Source: Planctomycetota bacterium (GTDB lineage Bacteria > Planctomycetota > Phycisphaerae > Phycisphaerales > SM1A02). Taken from it: a DNA stretch of 20,359 nucleotides. Shown here piece after piece: positions 1-7,189 of this stretch. Every line of letters starts with the position of its first letter. The stretch's first letter is position 1. The position numbers and the translations under genes are program-made. Location of the stretch: positions 1 to 20,359 of the forward strand of contig JACNLR010000215.1 in assembly GCA_014381385.1 (NCBI GenBank). Reading direction: 5' to 3'. The notes beneath the pieces are model-generated. The model had not been told where the DNA came from. It was given only the letters and a program-made list of their open reading frames with translations, and did no database searches.

Positions 1-50
1 GCAGCGGATTCCAAATCCGCAGGTTGAGTGTTCGAGTCACTCCCGGCGTG
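1..50 (+). tRNA. tRNA-Trp (CCA anticodon), 3' part only
   Basis: The window opens inside this gene. A 5-bp anticodon stem (4-8 with 16-20) encloses the 7-base loop TTCCAAA at 9-15, whose anticodon CCA at 11-13 reads the Trp codon UGG. The variable loop is 21-25. The T stem 26-30/38-42 pairs perfectly around the loop TTCGAGT. Bases 43-49 are the 3' acceptor strand and G50 is the discriminator, the base expected for bacterial tRNA-Trp. The CCA end is not encoded, since Ts follow. The D arm and the 5' acceptor strand lie outside the window. A tRNA-Trp gene just before secE-nusG is a common bacterial arrangement and supports the call. Confidence 0.93.
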
Positions 51-83
51 TTTTGGTTAGAAACTAAGTACAAAGAGAACAAC

Positions 84-494
84 ATGAGCACAGCAATTTA
101 CAAACAAGGCCAAGGCTACTGGGTGAGACTGATGTCAGCAATTGGTTTTGGTCTTCTCATCATGATGGGCGTGATCTGGCTTTGGGACCAACTCAGCGGG
201 TTCCAAATCGGAGACCTTGAGCCCGTATATATTCAGGGCGGTGTTTCGGTGATTGTTATTGCTGTTTGTGGCATCGTTGGTTTCTACCTCATCGGGAGGA
301 AACCGAAACTTGTAGATTTCATGATTGCCACTGAAGGCGAAATGCGAAAAGTGAATTGGTCAACTCGTCGAGAGATTTTTGGTTCGACAGTTTTAGTCAT
401 ATTGTTGACACTTTTCATCGCAGTCTTTTGTAAAATTGCAGACCTTGTTTTTTCTTCGTTCTTTCAATGGGTCGATGTGTTGCAATCATCATAA
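84..494 (+). CDS. secE: Preprotein translocase subunit SecE
   Basis: SecE is the small essential subunit that clamps SecY in the SecYEG protein-export channel of the inner membrane. The product is 136 residues. Two hydrophobic segments (about 16-35 and 49-70) precede the conserved amphipathic helix containing EMRKVNWSTRREI and a last membrane segment (about 100-125). It therefore has three membrane helices, as in Escherichia coli, rather than the single helix of most bacteria. The ATG at 84 was preferred to an in-frame start at 24, because that one lies inside the tRNA. Only a weak purine-rich AAAGAG precedes it. The gene begins 33 bases after tRNA-Trp and ends 15 bases before nusG, so the three are probably co-transcribed. 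Confidence 0.94.
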   Translation: MSTAIYKQGQGYWVRLMSAIGFGLLIMMGVIWLWDQLSGFQIGDLEPVYIQGGVSVIVIAVCGIVGFYLIGRKPKLVDFMIATEGEMRKVNWSTRREIFGSTVLVILLTLFIAVFCKIADLVFSSFFQWVDVLQSS

Positions 495-509
495 AGGGAA
501 GGGATTACA

Positions 510-1232
510 ATGAGCGAGATAGAACAAAATACAGAAAGTACTACGCCTGAAGTAACCACAGAGGCAACTCCACAAGTGGCTTCAGAATCAACATCCGAAG
601 TTGTTACTGAGGTAGCAGATGCAGTTTCAACAGCAGGCTCTTCAACACAAGAGGCTGCCGAGGAAGATCCACGAACGCAAGAAGGTATGAATTGGTTCGT
701 TCTTCGAGTCGCTTCAAACAAAGAAGACTTTGTTCGCAATGCACTCGAAAAGAAAGTGCAAATCGAAGGTGTGCAACACCTCGTTGGTCGTATCATGGTG
801 CCAACTGAAAAAACGAAAACGCTTTCAAAAAATAACAAAGTGAAAATTACGGAAACAAAGTTGTATCCAGGCTATATATTCGTAGAGATGAAACTCGTTG
901 ATGCACGAATTTCGCAAGACGTGTTTTTCATCATCAAAGAAACAACGGGTGTTGGGGACTTTGTGGGTACCGCCGGCAAGCCAACTCCGATGTCAGACGA
1001 AGAAGTCGACAAGATGTTGTACGATTCGCAAGCTCCAGAAGAAGTGACCGAGGTGAAACTTGAGTTTGCCAAGGGTGACCATGTGAATATCAAAGACGGT
1101 CCATTCATGGGCTACGAAGGCACAGTTGATGAAATATTTCCAGAGAAGGGCGTAGTTAGCGTGCTCGCAACAGTTTTTGGTCGTCAAACTCAAATTGACA
1201 TCGAATATTGGATGATCGAAAAAGCAGAGTAA
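510..1232 (+). CDS. nusG: Transcription termination/antitermination factor NusG
   Basis: NusG binds RNA polymerase, suppresses pausing and links transcription to Rho or to the ribosome. The product is 240 residues, longer than the usual 180 or so. Residues 1-59 form an acidic, Thr/Ser/Glu/Ala-rich tail with no predicted fold. The NGN domain starts at MNWFVLRVAS (residue 60) and contains LYPGYIFVEM. A KOW domain with GDHVNIKDGPFMGYEGTV closes the protein. The start at 510 is supported by the best Shine-Dalgarno sequence in the window, AGGGAAGGG at 495-503, six bases upstream; the NGN-proximal Met at 687 lacks one. The expected rplK does not follow; 165 bases without a convincing gene or terminator lead to a new promoter. 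Confidence 0.96.
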   Translation: MSEIEQNTESTTPEVTTEATPQVASESTSEVVTEVADAVSTAGSSTQEAAEEDPRTQEGMNWFVLRVASNKEDFVRNALEKKVQIEGVQHLVGRIMVPTEKTKTLSKNNKVKITETKLYPGYIFVEMKLVDARISQDVFFIIKETTGVGDFVGTAGKPTPMSDEEVDKMLYDSQAPEEVTEVKLEFAKGDHVNIKDGPFMGYEGTVDEIFPEKGVVSVLATVFGRQTQIDIEYWMIEKAE

Positions 1233-1361
1233 CGCTACACCTCAAAAATGCATTTCGCCACAGTGTTAGAGTGCTACGGCGGAATACAGTTTTTACCCGT
1301 ATGCCTCTGCGGTAAGTTCCTAACTACAAGAAACACGTTGTGCTCAACGAACAAATGTTTT

Positions 1362-1391
1362 TTGACTTAGTGTTGCGGTTTTTGGTATCGT
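1362..1391 (+). promoter_or_regulatory. Predicted sigma-70-type promoter of moxR, leaderless geometry
   Basis: A near-consensus -35 box, TTGACT (1362-1367), is followed after 18 bases by TATCGT (1386-1391). Only six bases separate that -10 box from the moxR ATG at 1398, so the predicted transcript would start at or next to the start codon and have no leader. No Shine-Dalgarno sequence is present. The boxes are seen directly; promoter activity is inferred. Confidence 0.6.
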
Positions 1392-1397
1392 GCACAT

Positions 1398-2399
1398 ATG
1401 GAAACAGAGTCAATTTCTTTAGACGGTGTAGCGGATTCGTTTTGCGAGGACTACGCAAAGTTGCGCACTGAAATTGCAAAAGCAGTGGTTGGCCACGACG
1501 AAATTGTTGAAGGGATTCTTGTTTGTCTTTTTGCTGGCGGACATGCGCTCCTTGAAGGTGTACCTGGCTTGGGAAAAACATTATTGATTCGGACGCTAAG
1601 CGATGCTCTGCAACTCAACTTCGCTCGCATTCAGTTTACCCCTGACCTAATGCCTGCGGACATCACAGGCACCACGGTTGTGGTTGAATCTGGAGGTAGC
1701 CGAGAGTTTGAATTTCGCAAGGGACCACTCTTTGCACAAATGGTTCTTGCAGATGAAATCAATCGCGCAACACCAAAAACGCAATCGGCGCTGCTTGAAG
1801 CTATGCAAGAAAAAACGGTAACCGTTGGTGGTGAAACACACGAATTAGAAAAGCCATTTTTCGTAATGGCAACGCAAAACCCAATCGAACAAGAGGGCAC
1901 GTACCCACTTCCAGAAGCACAACTCGACCGGTTCTTCTTCAAACTGCACGTTGGATATTCGGATCGAACTGAGTTGATGGAGATTATTACAAAAACAACA
2001 AGCGGACAAACCGCTACGGTGAATCAAATACTCGATGCAGAAAGAATAATCGCATATCAACAGGCTGTTCGCAATGTAACTATTTCCGATTCAGTACAAG
2101 ATTACGCAGTCAGAATCGTTTTAGCTACACATCCAGAAGAGCAACTTGCAACACCCCAAGTAAAATCTTTCCTTCGTTTTGGCGCTTCGCCACGGGCTGC
2201 TCAGACACTTGTCCTCGCTGGTAAGGTGCGGGCACTCCTTGGCGCTCGGAAGGAAGTGAATGCTGATGATATCCGCAGTTCAGCACTTCCAGCGTTACGC
2301 CACCGTTGCATTTTGAATTTTGAAGCCGAAGCCGAAGCGGTCACTTGCGACGATATTCTAACAAACTTAATTGAAACTTTACCTTCTACAGCATTGTGA
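1398..2399 (+). CDS. MoxR-family AAA+ ATPase
   Basis: MoxR proteins are hexameric AAA+ ATPases that act as chaperones, often helping metal-cofactor insertion or envelope-protein maturation with von Willebrand factor A partners. The product is 333 residues. It shows Walker A GVPGLGKT (54-61), Walker B VLADE (116-120), sensor 1 ATQNP (158-162) and the family signature EQEGTYPLPEAQLDRF (164-179), so the active site looks complete. The ATG lies six bases after a -10 box, so the message is predicted to be leaderless. MoxR genes are usually followed by DUF58 and vWA genes. Here the next gene, seven bases downstream, encodes a beta-barrel-like protein, so the client is unknown. The family call is secure; the biological role is not. 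Confidence 0.93.
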   Translation: METESISLDGVADSFCEDYAKLRTEIAKAVVGHDEIVEGILVCLFAGGHALLEGVPGLGKTLLIRTLSDALQLNFARIQFTPDLMPADITGTTVVVESGGSREFEFRKGPLFAQMVLADEINRATPKTQSALLEAMQEKTVTVGGETHELEKPFFVMATQNPIEQEGTYPLPEAQLDRFFFKLHVGYSDRTELMEIITKTTSGQTATVNQILDAERIIAYQQAVRNVTISDSVQDYAVRIVLATHPEEQLATPQVKSFLRFGASPRAAQTLVLAGKVRALLGARKEVNADDIRSSALPALRHRCILNFEAEAEAVTCDDILTNLIETLPSTAL

Positions 2400-2406
2400 G
2401 ACAACC

Positions 2407-3285
2407 ATGATATCCATCACCTTAGCCCTTTGCATCTTTAGTGCACAAGCAGAAACAACTTCATCGAAATATAACGCAAAGTTAGACTTTCATTACGTCC
2501 ACCAGTTTGAGTCTTCCATAGATAACGGTGGAGATGTAGAACTTTCAAGCTACGGAAGCGAGTTGCGAATTGATACAAAAATGACAAATAGTGATGATTT
2601 GCAAGTTCGATTTCAATACCAACGAGATGAGTGGGACTTTAGTGGAACAACTGGTCTTGGGCTAGTTGATCCTTGGGATACAATTGATACTATTGACCTT
2701 GCGTTCACGTGGACGCACAGTTATAGCAAATCATCAAAGCTGTTCTTGGGAGGCATTTCAAGGTCTAGTTACGAGGAAGACGCATCCTCGAGTACCGTAT
2801 ATGGAGGGAGCATCGGTTTTGTTCATTCGTTCTCCTCTGATTTTACTTTAGGATTAGGCGTTGGCGTTATCGAACAAATTCTAGAAGACGCGCGGCTGTT
2901 TCCAGTCTTTGTGCTTGAGTGGAAACTCAGTGAAAATTTACGAATGACAAGCGACTTATCAACTCGTTTTGGCACCCGTACAGGCGTAGAACTTGTGTGG
3001 ACACCAAATACGGCTTGGTCACTTGGCGCAGGTGTTAGTTACAGTTACAACCGGTTCAGGTTGGATTACGATGGGCTTGCGCCAAACGGAGCAGGCGAAA
3101 CAACATCGTGGCCGCTTTCATTTCGAGCAACGTACCATGCCTCTCCATCGTTTGATATAACGCTCCTTGGTGGAATTGTTTTCAGCGGCCAACTTGAAGT
3201 CACAAATCAGACACGGAACGTAATCGAACGACAAGATTATGAGTCCGCTGGCGCGATTGGTGTGCTTGCGCAAATGCGATTCTAA
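2407..3285 (+). CDS. Putative outer-membrane beta-barrel protein
   Basis: I do not recognise a named family with certainty; it resembles the small outer-membrane barrels annotated as DUF6268. The product is 292 residues. An N-terminal hydrophobic segment ending SAQA (about 1-15) looks like a signal peptide. The rest alternates polar and aromatic/hydrophobic residues in short beta-strand-like stretches (for example LQVRFQYQRDEW, FTLGLGVGVIEQ, WSLGAGVSYSYNRF). The last residue is Phe, the usual C-terminal signal recognised by the BAM machinery. The ATG at 2407 was chosen over an in-frame TTG at 2371 because the latter overlaps moxR and would precede the signal peptide. The seven-base gap suggests co-transcription with moxR. 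Its stop lies seven bases from the stop of a convergent gene. Confidence 0.7.
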   Translation: MISITLALCIFSAQAETTSSKYNAKLDFHYVHQFESSIDNGGDVELSSYGSELRIDTKMTNSDDLQVRFQYQRDEWDFSGTTGLGLVDPWDTIDTIDLAFTWTHSYSKSSKLFLGGISRSSYEEDASSSTVYGGSIGFVHSFSSDFTLGLGVGVIEQILEDARLFPVFVLEWKLSENLRMTSDLSTRFGTRTGVELVWTPNTAWSLGAGVSYSYNRFRLDYDGLAPNGAGETTSWPLSFRATYHASPSFDITLLGGIVFSGQLEVTNQTRNVIERQDYESAGAIGVLAQMRF

Positions 3286-3292
3286 GGAACCA

Positions 3293-4960
3293 TTAGTTTC
3301 TGCTTGTTGTAGGGATACTCTGCACTTGGTCCCATGCAGAAAAGTCTAGGACAATTGGTTTTTGGTGAACATTCCATGGTACGCAAGGAAGGGGTGCGGT
3401 TTCCACTTGCAGAGAGTCGCCGTGTGTCCTAACAATCGAAAACGAAAAGTGTTCATTGACGATCCACTCACTGGGGAGTTCAATTCTACTTTTCCAACCC
3501 TTTGAATCACTTGACTGCGTTACTTTAAAATCACTTGGTACATGTCCGCCTAGGATTGCTCCGCTTGATGCGATTGATACGAAGGCATTTGTTTCACCGT
3601 GGATAATTGTGATAGCCTCGATCCCGATGAGGTGGCTCAGTTCTTTGGCGTCGTTTGGGAACGTATTATTCTCACTATTTCCACTGCATTGAATAAACAA
3701 CTCCCAATTCCCAAGTAATTTTCTAACTTCAACTGTAGTTGCATTGGCATTATTTATTTGTGCGGGAATACCACTACGCATGCTGTTTAGATTCCAAAGA
3801 GGATGCAACTTTGGCAATAGAATACTTGGTGGGAGTACAACCACTTCGGAGGGAACAATCGGAAGTGCGTATCGTTGTGTTCCCATTTGTACGTGGAGCC
3901 ACTGCAAGGATGACTCGAATGTCTCTGGTCCGAATGCCGAGAGATCTAATGGTGCAACTCGGTCTATTTTTGCTCGCGTTGTTGCTGTTGCTAGAAGTTC
4001 TAGCGCAATTGGGAAGTCGTCGTTTTCTCTCCAGACGATAGTTGCCAGCGATGGCTCAAGCGTCGGGTTCGTCATTGCGATTGAAACACGTTTTCCATAC
4101 ACTCCTTCAAGCCATTGCAAAAATGGCTGTTGTTCTTCAGCCCAGCGTAGTGCTCGTGCTGTAATTTGCCTTGAGGTTGCATTCTGGTCTGTGAGTGTCG
4201 AAAGCAGTTTGCTAAGTACATCGGGTTGCACTATCCAACATGCAAATGGGTGACCATCATCAAGTGCAATATTTGTCAATAAATCTCTGCACGCTGCAGC
4301 AACGCCCCTGCTTGAACGAGCGAGTGCGTCAAAACCAATTCTCCACATTTGGGCACCATGGAGTGCACTAAGCCTCGCGACATTGGAATGCGATGGTGGT
4401 GGAGGTGGTTGCAAGCCCTGCCTCGAAGCGATTAACGTCCAGCGCCAATATTCAAGCGCATTCCACTGGGGCAACGCATCACTTTCCACCTGTTGAAGTA
4501 ATTCCGTTGAAGCAGGAAAAATATTTAGGTTGGGGAGTGCGTTTGGTAAGGCAACCCAAGTTGGATCAACAATTGCACCTCCAAACCGGATTGCTCCATT
4601 CATATTTGAGGGGAGTTCCACTAGGAGTACTGGTCCAGTAATAGCGTCCAGGGGGTGGATATGGCTCGTATTGTCGATTGAAGTTATGGGGCGAATGGTT
4701 GCGGGGCTACTTGTCCAAGTGGACGTTTTCTTGTTTCTGCCAATCCAGCCAAGATATCCAGTTGCGCTGGTTCCATTTTCGAATGTAACATCTATTGTGG
4801 ATGGCCAACCATCACCAAGATTTTCACTTACTAACTGCACCATCAATACACCGTTACGAGGAGCGAGCGGAGTCTTTTGTTTAGACTCGATGGTATCTAT
4901 TGGAATAGTTGCAATACATTGCATTCCAATAATCGCTGAAGTTGAAAGCGCTAGAATCAT
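3293..4960 (-). CDS. Predicted secreted protein of unknown function
   Basis: I do not recognise this 555-residue protein. A short hydrophobic N-terminus (MILALSTSAIIGMQCIA) is a possible signal peptide, with a Cys at residue 15 but no proper lipobox. Residues of about 40-130 look beta-rich (VLMVQLVSENLGDGW, ATGYLGWIGR). A helical middle contains PPPPP near 183 and ARALRWAEEQQPFLQWLEGV near 268-287. The C-terminal half is again beta-rich. No catalytic motif was found. It starts inside the gmk stop codon (ATGA overlap at 4957-4960), so translation is probably coupled to gmk and the two share the gmk promoter. A functional link to guanylate kinase is not implied. Open frames on the opposite strand here look like shadows. 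Confidence 0.72.
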   Translation of the reverse strand: MILALSTSAIIGMQCIATIPIDTIESKQKTPLAPRNGVLMVQLVSENLGDGWPSTIDVTFENGTSATGYLGWIGRNKKTSTWTSSPATIRPITSIDNTSHIHPLDAITGPVLLVELPSNMNGAIRFGGAIVDPTWVALPNALPNLNIFPASTELLQQVESDALPQWNALEYWRWTLIASRQGLQPPPPPSHSNVARLSALHGAQMWRIGFDALARSSRGVAAACRDLLTNIALDDGHPFACWIVQPDVLSKLLSTLTDQNATSRQITARALRWAEEQQPFLQWLEGVYGKRVSIAMTNPTLEPSLATIVWRENDDFPIALELLATATTRAKIDRVAPLDLSAFGPETFESSLQWLHVQMGTQRYALPIVPSEVVVLPPSILLPKLHPLWNLNSMRSGIPAQINNANATTVEVRKLLGNWELFIQCSGNSENNTFPNDAKELSHLIGIEAITIIHGETNAFVSIASSGAILGGHVPSDFKVTQSSDSKGWKSRIELPSEWIVNEHFSFSIVRTHGDSLQVETAPLPCVPWNVHQKPIVLDFSAWDQVQSIPTTSRN

Positions 4961-5553
4961 GACGCCGCAGGCGTGTTGCTACGCGTATTTTGGATAATTG
5001 CGATAGTCTCTGCAATAGCGAGTTCTAGGTCATCATTTGTGATGAAATATTGGTAGGCACCACTTGCTTGCGAAAGTTTAATTTCTTGTTTTGCTTCGCG
5101 AAATCGCCTTTGAATTGAGTCTTGGTCTTCTCGACCACGTATTTCAAGCCGTTGTAACAACTCATCTTCGCTGGGAGGGAGGATAAAAATTCGTACAGAT
5201 TCTGGCATGTTGTCACGAATTTGCATCCCACCCTGCACATCGATATCTAAAAGCATAATTTTGCCCGTATGCAGCGCTTCTTGTACAGGCTCTTGAAGTG
5301 TTCCGTATTGGTGGCAGCCAAATACTTCGGCATGTTCTAAGAACGCGTTTTGTTTGATTTTTTCAGCAAAGGCGTCCGGAGAGATAAAAAAATAATCTTT
5401 GCCATCCTCTTCTTTTTCACTTTTTGGCCTTGTTGTTGCTGAAACACTAAAAACAGCGCCAAAATGTTCACGTACACGGTGCACGATAGTTGTTTTCCCG
5501 ACCCCAGAGGGACCTGAAATCACCACTAATAATCCTCGTTCTCGCTCAGCCAT
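4957..5553 (-). CDS. gmk: Guanylate kinase
   Basis: Guanylate kinase phosphorylates GMP to GDP with ATP in the cytoplasm and is essential for guanine nucleotide supply. The product is 198 residues, typical for the family. It has the P-loop GPSGVGKT (14-21), the GMP-binding stretch TTRPKSEKEEDGKDYFF (40-56), LLDIDVQGG (101-109) and the lid-region RREDQ-like motif GREDQDSIQRRF (140-151). The ATG at 5553 begins MAERERGLLVVISG. An in-frame start 27 codons upstream was rejected because it lies beyond a perfect TATAAT box six bases from this ATG. The gene is divergent from der across 74 bases and overlaps the downstream secreted-protein gene by four bases. Confidence 0.96.
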   Translation of the reverse strand: MAERERGLLVVISGPSGVGKTTIVHRVREHFGAVFSVSATTRPKSEKEEDGKDYFFISPDAFAEKIKQNAFLEHAEVFGCHQYGTLQEPVQEALHTGKIMLLDIDVQGGMQIRDNMPESVRIFILPPSEDELLQRLEIRGREDQDSIQRRFREAKQEIKLSQASGAYQYFITNDDLELAIAETIAIIQNTRSNTPAAS

Positions 5554-5559
5554 GCTGCG

Positions 5560-5565
5560 ATTATA
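5560..5565 (-). promoter_or_regulatory. -10 box of gmk (TATAAT), leaderless geometry
   Basis: Read on the minus strand, a consensus TATAAT is followed by CGCAGC and then the gmk ATG at 5553. The predicted transcription start therefore coincides with the start codon. TTGACG lies only eight bases upstream, too close to serve as the -35 box; TTTTGG at a 16-base spacing is the best alternative and is weak. No Shine-Dalgarno sequence is possible on such a transcript. Confidence 0.6.
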
Positions 5566-5614
5566 TCGAATCCCGTCAACGCCAAAAGGGAGTGGGGGGA
5601 TTCTCCGTTTCAGG

Positions 5615-5620
5615 TACAAT
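5615..5620 (+). promoter_or_regulatory. -10 box of der (TACAAT), leaderless geometry
   Basis: TACAAT stands seven bases before the der ATG at 5628, predicting a transcript that begins at the start codon. A -35 box at 16-18 bases is not recognisable, since the region is G-rich. The placement mirrors that before gmk on the other strand, so both divergent promoters fit in about 75 bases. Confidence 0.5.
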
Positions 5621-5627
5621 GGTCGGA

Positions 5628-7121
5628 ATGTCATTACCCCGAGTAGCTATTGTAGGCAGACCAAATGTAGGCAAATCGAGTTTGTTAAACCGTCTTGCAA
5701 GGCGACGCGTGTCTATCGTTGACCCCACACCGGGCGTGACGAGGGATAGGGTGAGTGCAGTTATTGATATTGACCCTCCATCTCGTACGCCCAAGGGCAC
5801 GGAAAGCCGTCTTGCTGAAATTCTCGACACGGGTGGCTGGGGCGTCTATGTCGTTGATGGCGAGCATATCGACGACGCAGGAAAAGATCTCAGAGATTTG
5901 ACTAGTGCAATTGAATTCCAAATCAAAGAAGCCATGCACAAATCGGATTTGATTATTTACGTTGTTGATGCACAGTCAGGTATCACTCACCTTGACGAGA
6001 CAGTTGCAGAAATGTTACGGAAATCAGGTGCGGGAAATCGCGTTTTGGTTGTTGCCAATAAAGTCGACTCCCGCGCATGGGAAGCACATGGCCATGAGGC
6101 TGCAGCGCTTGGGCTAGGTGAAGCAATTTGCGTTTCTTCAACGAGTGGGCATGGCATGCGGTTTTTTACGGACATTCTTTGGGAGCGGCTTGATGGGTTA
6201 ACTGGCGAACGTGCTGTTGACCCAGACATGAAACTTGCAATAATTGGCAAACGCAATGCAGGCAAATCTTGCTTGACAAACGCGCTTGCAGGCGAAAACC
6301 GAGTGATTGTTTCAGAAATTGCTGGTACAACTCGAGACTCTATTGATGTCACATTTGAAATAGATGGTAAGTTGTTCACAGCGATTGATACCGCAGGAGT
6401 TCGCAAGCAAAAAAGTTTTGCGGATGATGTTGAATATTACGCATATCGCAGAATGCTACAATCAATACGTCGCGCCGATGTTACCTTGTTGCTAGTTGAC
6501 GCAACAGATCGCATTTCGCAAGTAGACAAAAAATTAGCAATGGAACTGCAGCGGCAATTCAAGCCAACGGTGATTGTTGTGAACAAGTGGGATTTGGTTG
6601 ATGAATCTGTGACACCGGAGGATTACCTAGACTACATCACGAAAGAACTACGTGGTTTAGATTTTGCACCAATCGTATTTATAAGTGCTTCAGAAGGCAA
6701 GGGCATTGACGATGCGGTCACGATGGCATTTAACTTGAAATCGCAATCAGAGCACCGAGAGACGACAGGCAAATTAAACACCGTTATTAAAACTATTTTG
6801 CAAGATCGTGGACCATCTTCCCGCCTTGGAACAATTGCAAAATTACTGTACGTTTCACAAATCGCGGTGAAGCCGCCAACAATTGCGATGGTCGTGAACG
6901 ACCCGTCTATGTTTGAAGGTCAATACGAACGATATCTTATGAATCGACTTCGTGAAGAGTTACCATTTAGCGAAATCCCTATTCGACTTTTATTCACAAA
7001 ACGCAAACGAAAATCTCTACACGACCTTAAACACGGTCAAAAAGAGAGTACAATTGAAGAACTAACGCGTATCAACCCATCGTCGGGTCAGGATGATGAT
7101 GGTGCTATTACCCCCTCCTGA
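5628..7121 (+). CDS. der: Ribosome biogenesis GTPase Der (EngA)
   Basis: Der carries two tandem GTPase domains and a KH-like domain and is needed for maturation of the 50S ribosomal subunit. The product is 497 residues, slightly longer than usual. Domain 1 has GRPNVGKS (10-17), PGVTRD (35-40), DTGG (67-70) and NKVD (144-147). Domain 2 has GKRNAGKS (207-214), DTAG (254-257) and NKWD (319-322). The KH-like end includes VKPPTIAMVVNDP. Domain 1 has a longer loop before DTGG (about residues 48-62) than typical Der proteins. The ATG at 5628 fits the family N-terminus and the adjacent -10 box; upstream in-frame starts fall in the promoter. The 68-base gap to ricT holds an inverted repeat. Confidence 0.97.
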   Translation: MSLPRVAIVGRPNVGKSSLLNRLARRRVSIVDPTPGVTRDRVSAVIDIDPPSRTPKGTESRLAEILDTGGWGVYVVDGEHIDDAGKDLRDLTSAIEFQIKEAMHKSDLIIYVVDAQSGITHLDETVAEMLRKSGAGNRVLVVANKVDSRAWEAHGHEAAALGLGEAICVSSTSGHGMRFFTDILWERLDGLTGERAVDPDMKLAIIGKRNAGKSCLTNALAGENRVIVSEIAGTTRDSIDVTFEIDGKLFTAIDTAGVRKQKSFADDVEYYAYRRMLQSIRRADVTLLLVDATDRISQVDKKLAMELQRQFKPTVIVVNKWDLVDESVTPEDYLDYITKELRGLDFAPIVFISASEGKGIDDAVTMAFNLKSQSEHRETTGKLNTVIKTILQDRGPSSRLGTIAKLLYVSQIAVKPPTIAMVVNDPSMFEGQYERYLMNRLREELPFSEIPIRLLFTKRKRKSLHDLKHGQKESTIEELTRINPSSGQDDDGAITPS

Positions 7122-7142
7122 CGACAAAGAAATAGCCAACAG

Positions 7143-7162
7143 CAACGAATAGAACTTCGTTG
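7143..7162 (+). repeat. Inverted repeat between der and ricT
   Basis: CAACGAA (7143-7149) and TTCGTTG (7156-7162) are perfect complements around a six-base loop. There is no T-run after it, so it is a poor intrinsic terminator. It could be a small regulatory hairpin or a protein-binding dyad for the downstream genes, or chance. Confidence 0.45.
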
Positions 7163-7189
7163 ATATGTAACGCGTAAGAAACTCTCACC

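Noticed and set aside
1248..1330. Possible terminator or structured RNA after nusG (GTTAG/CTAAC and TACGG/CCGTA pairings).
   Set aside because: Pairings are only five bases with long loops and the T-run is not placed after a stem, so a terminator cannot be supported.
1248..1370. A 40-codon open frame after nusG (begins MHFATVLECYGG).
   Set aside because: It has no ribosome binding site or recognisable family, contains many cysteines as random frames do, and its end runs into the moxR -35 box.
3744..4253. A 169-codon plus-strand open frame opposite the secreted-protein gene.
   Set aside because: It is antisense to a longer frame coupled to gmk, has no family resemblance and many Ser/Arg/Cys residues typical of shadow frames.
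5490..5627. Upstream extension of der by 46 codons.
   Set aside because: It covers gmk coding sequence and both promoters, and family members start at the sequence beginning MSLPRVAIVG.
5554..5634. Upstream extension of gmk by 27 codons.
   Set aside because: It spans the TATAAT box and part of der; the family N-terminus fits the ATG at 5553.
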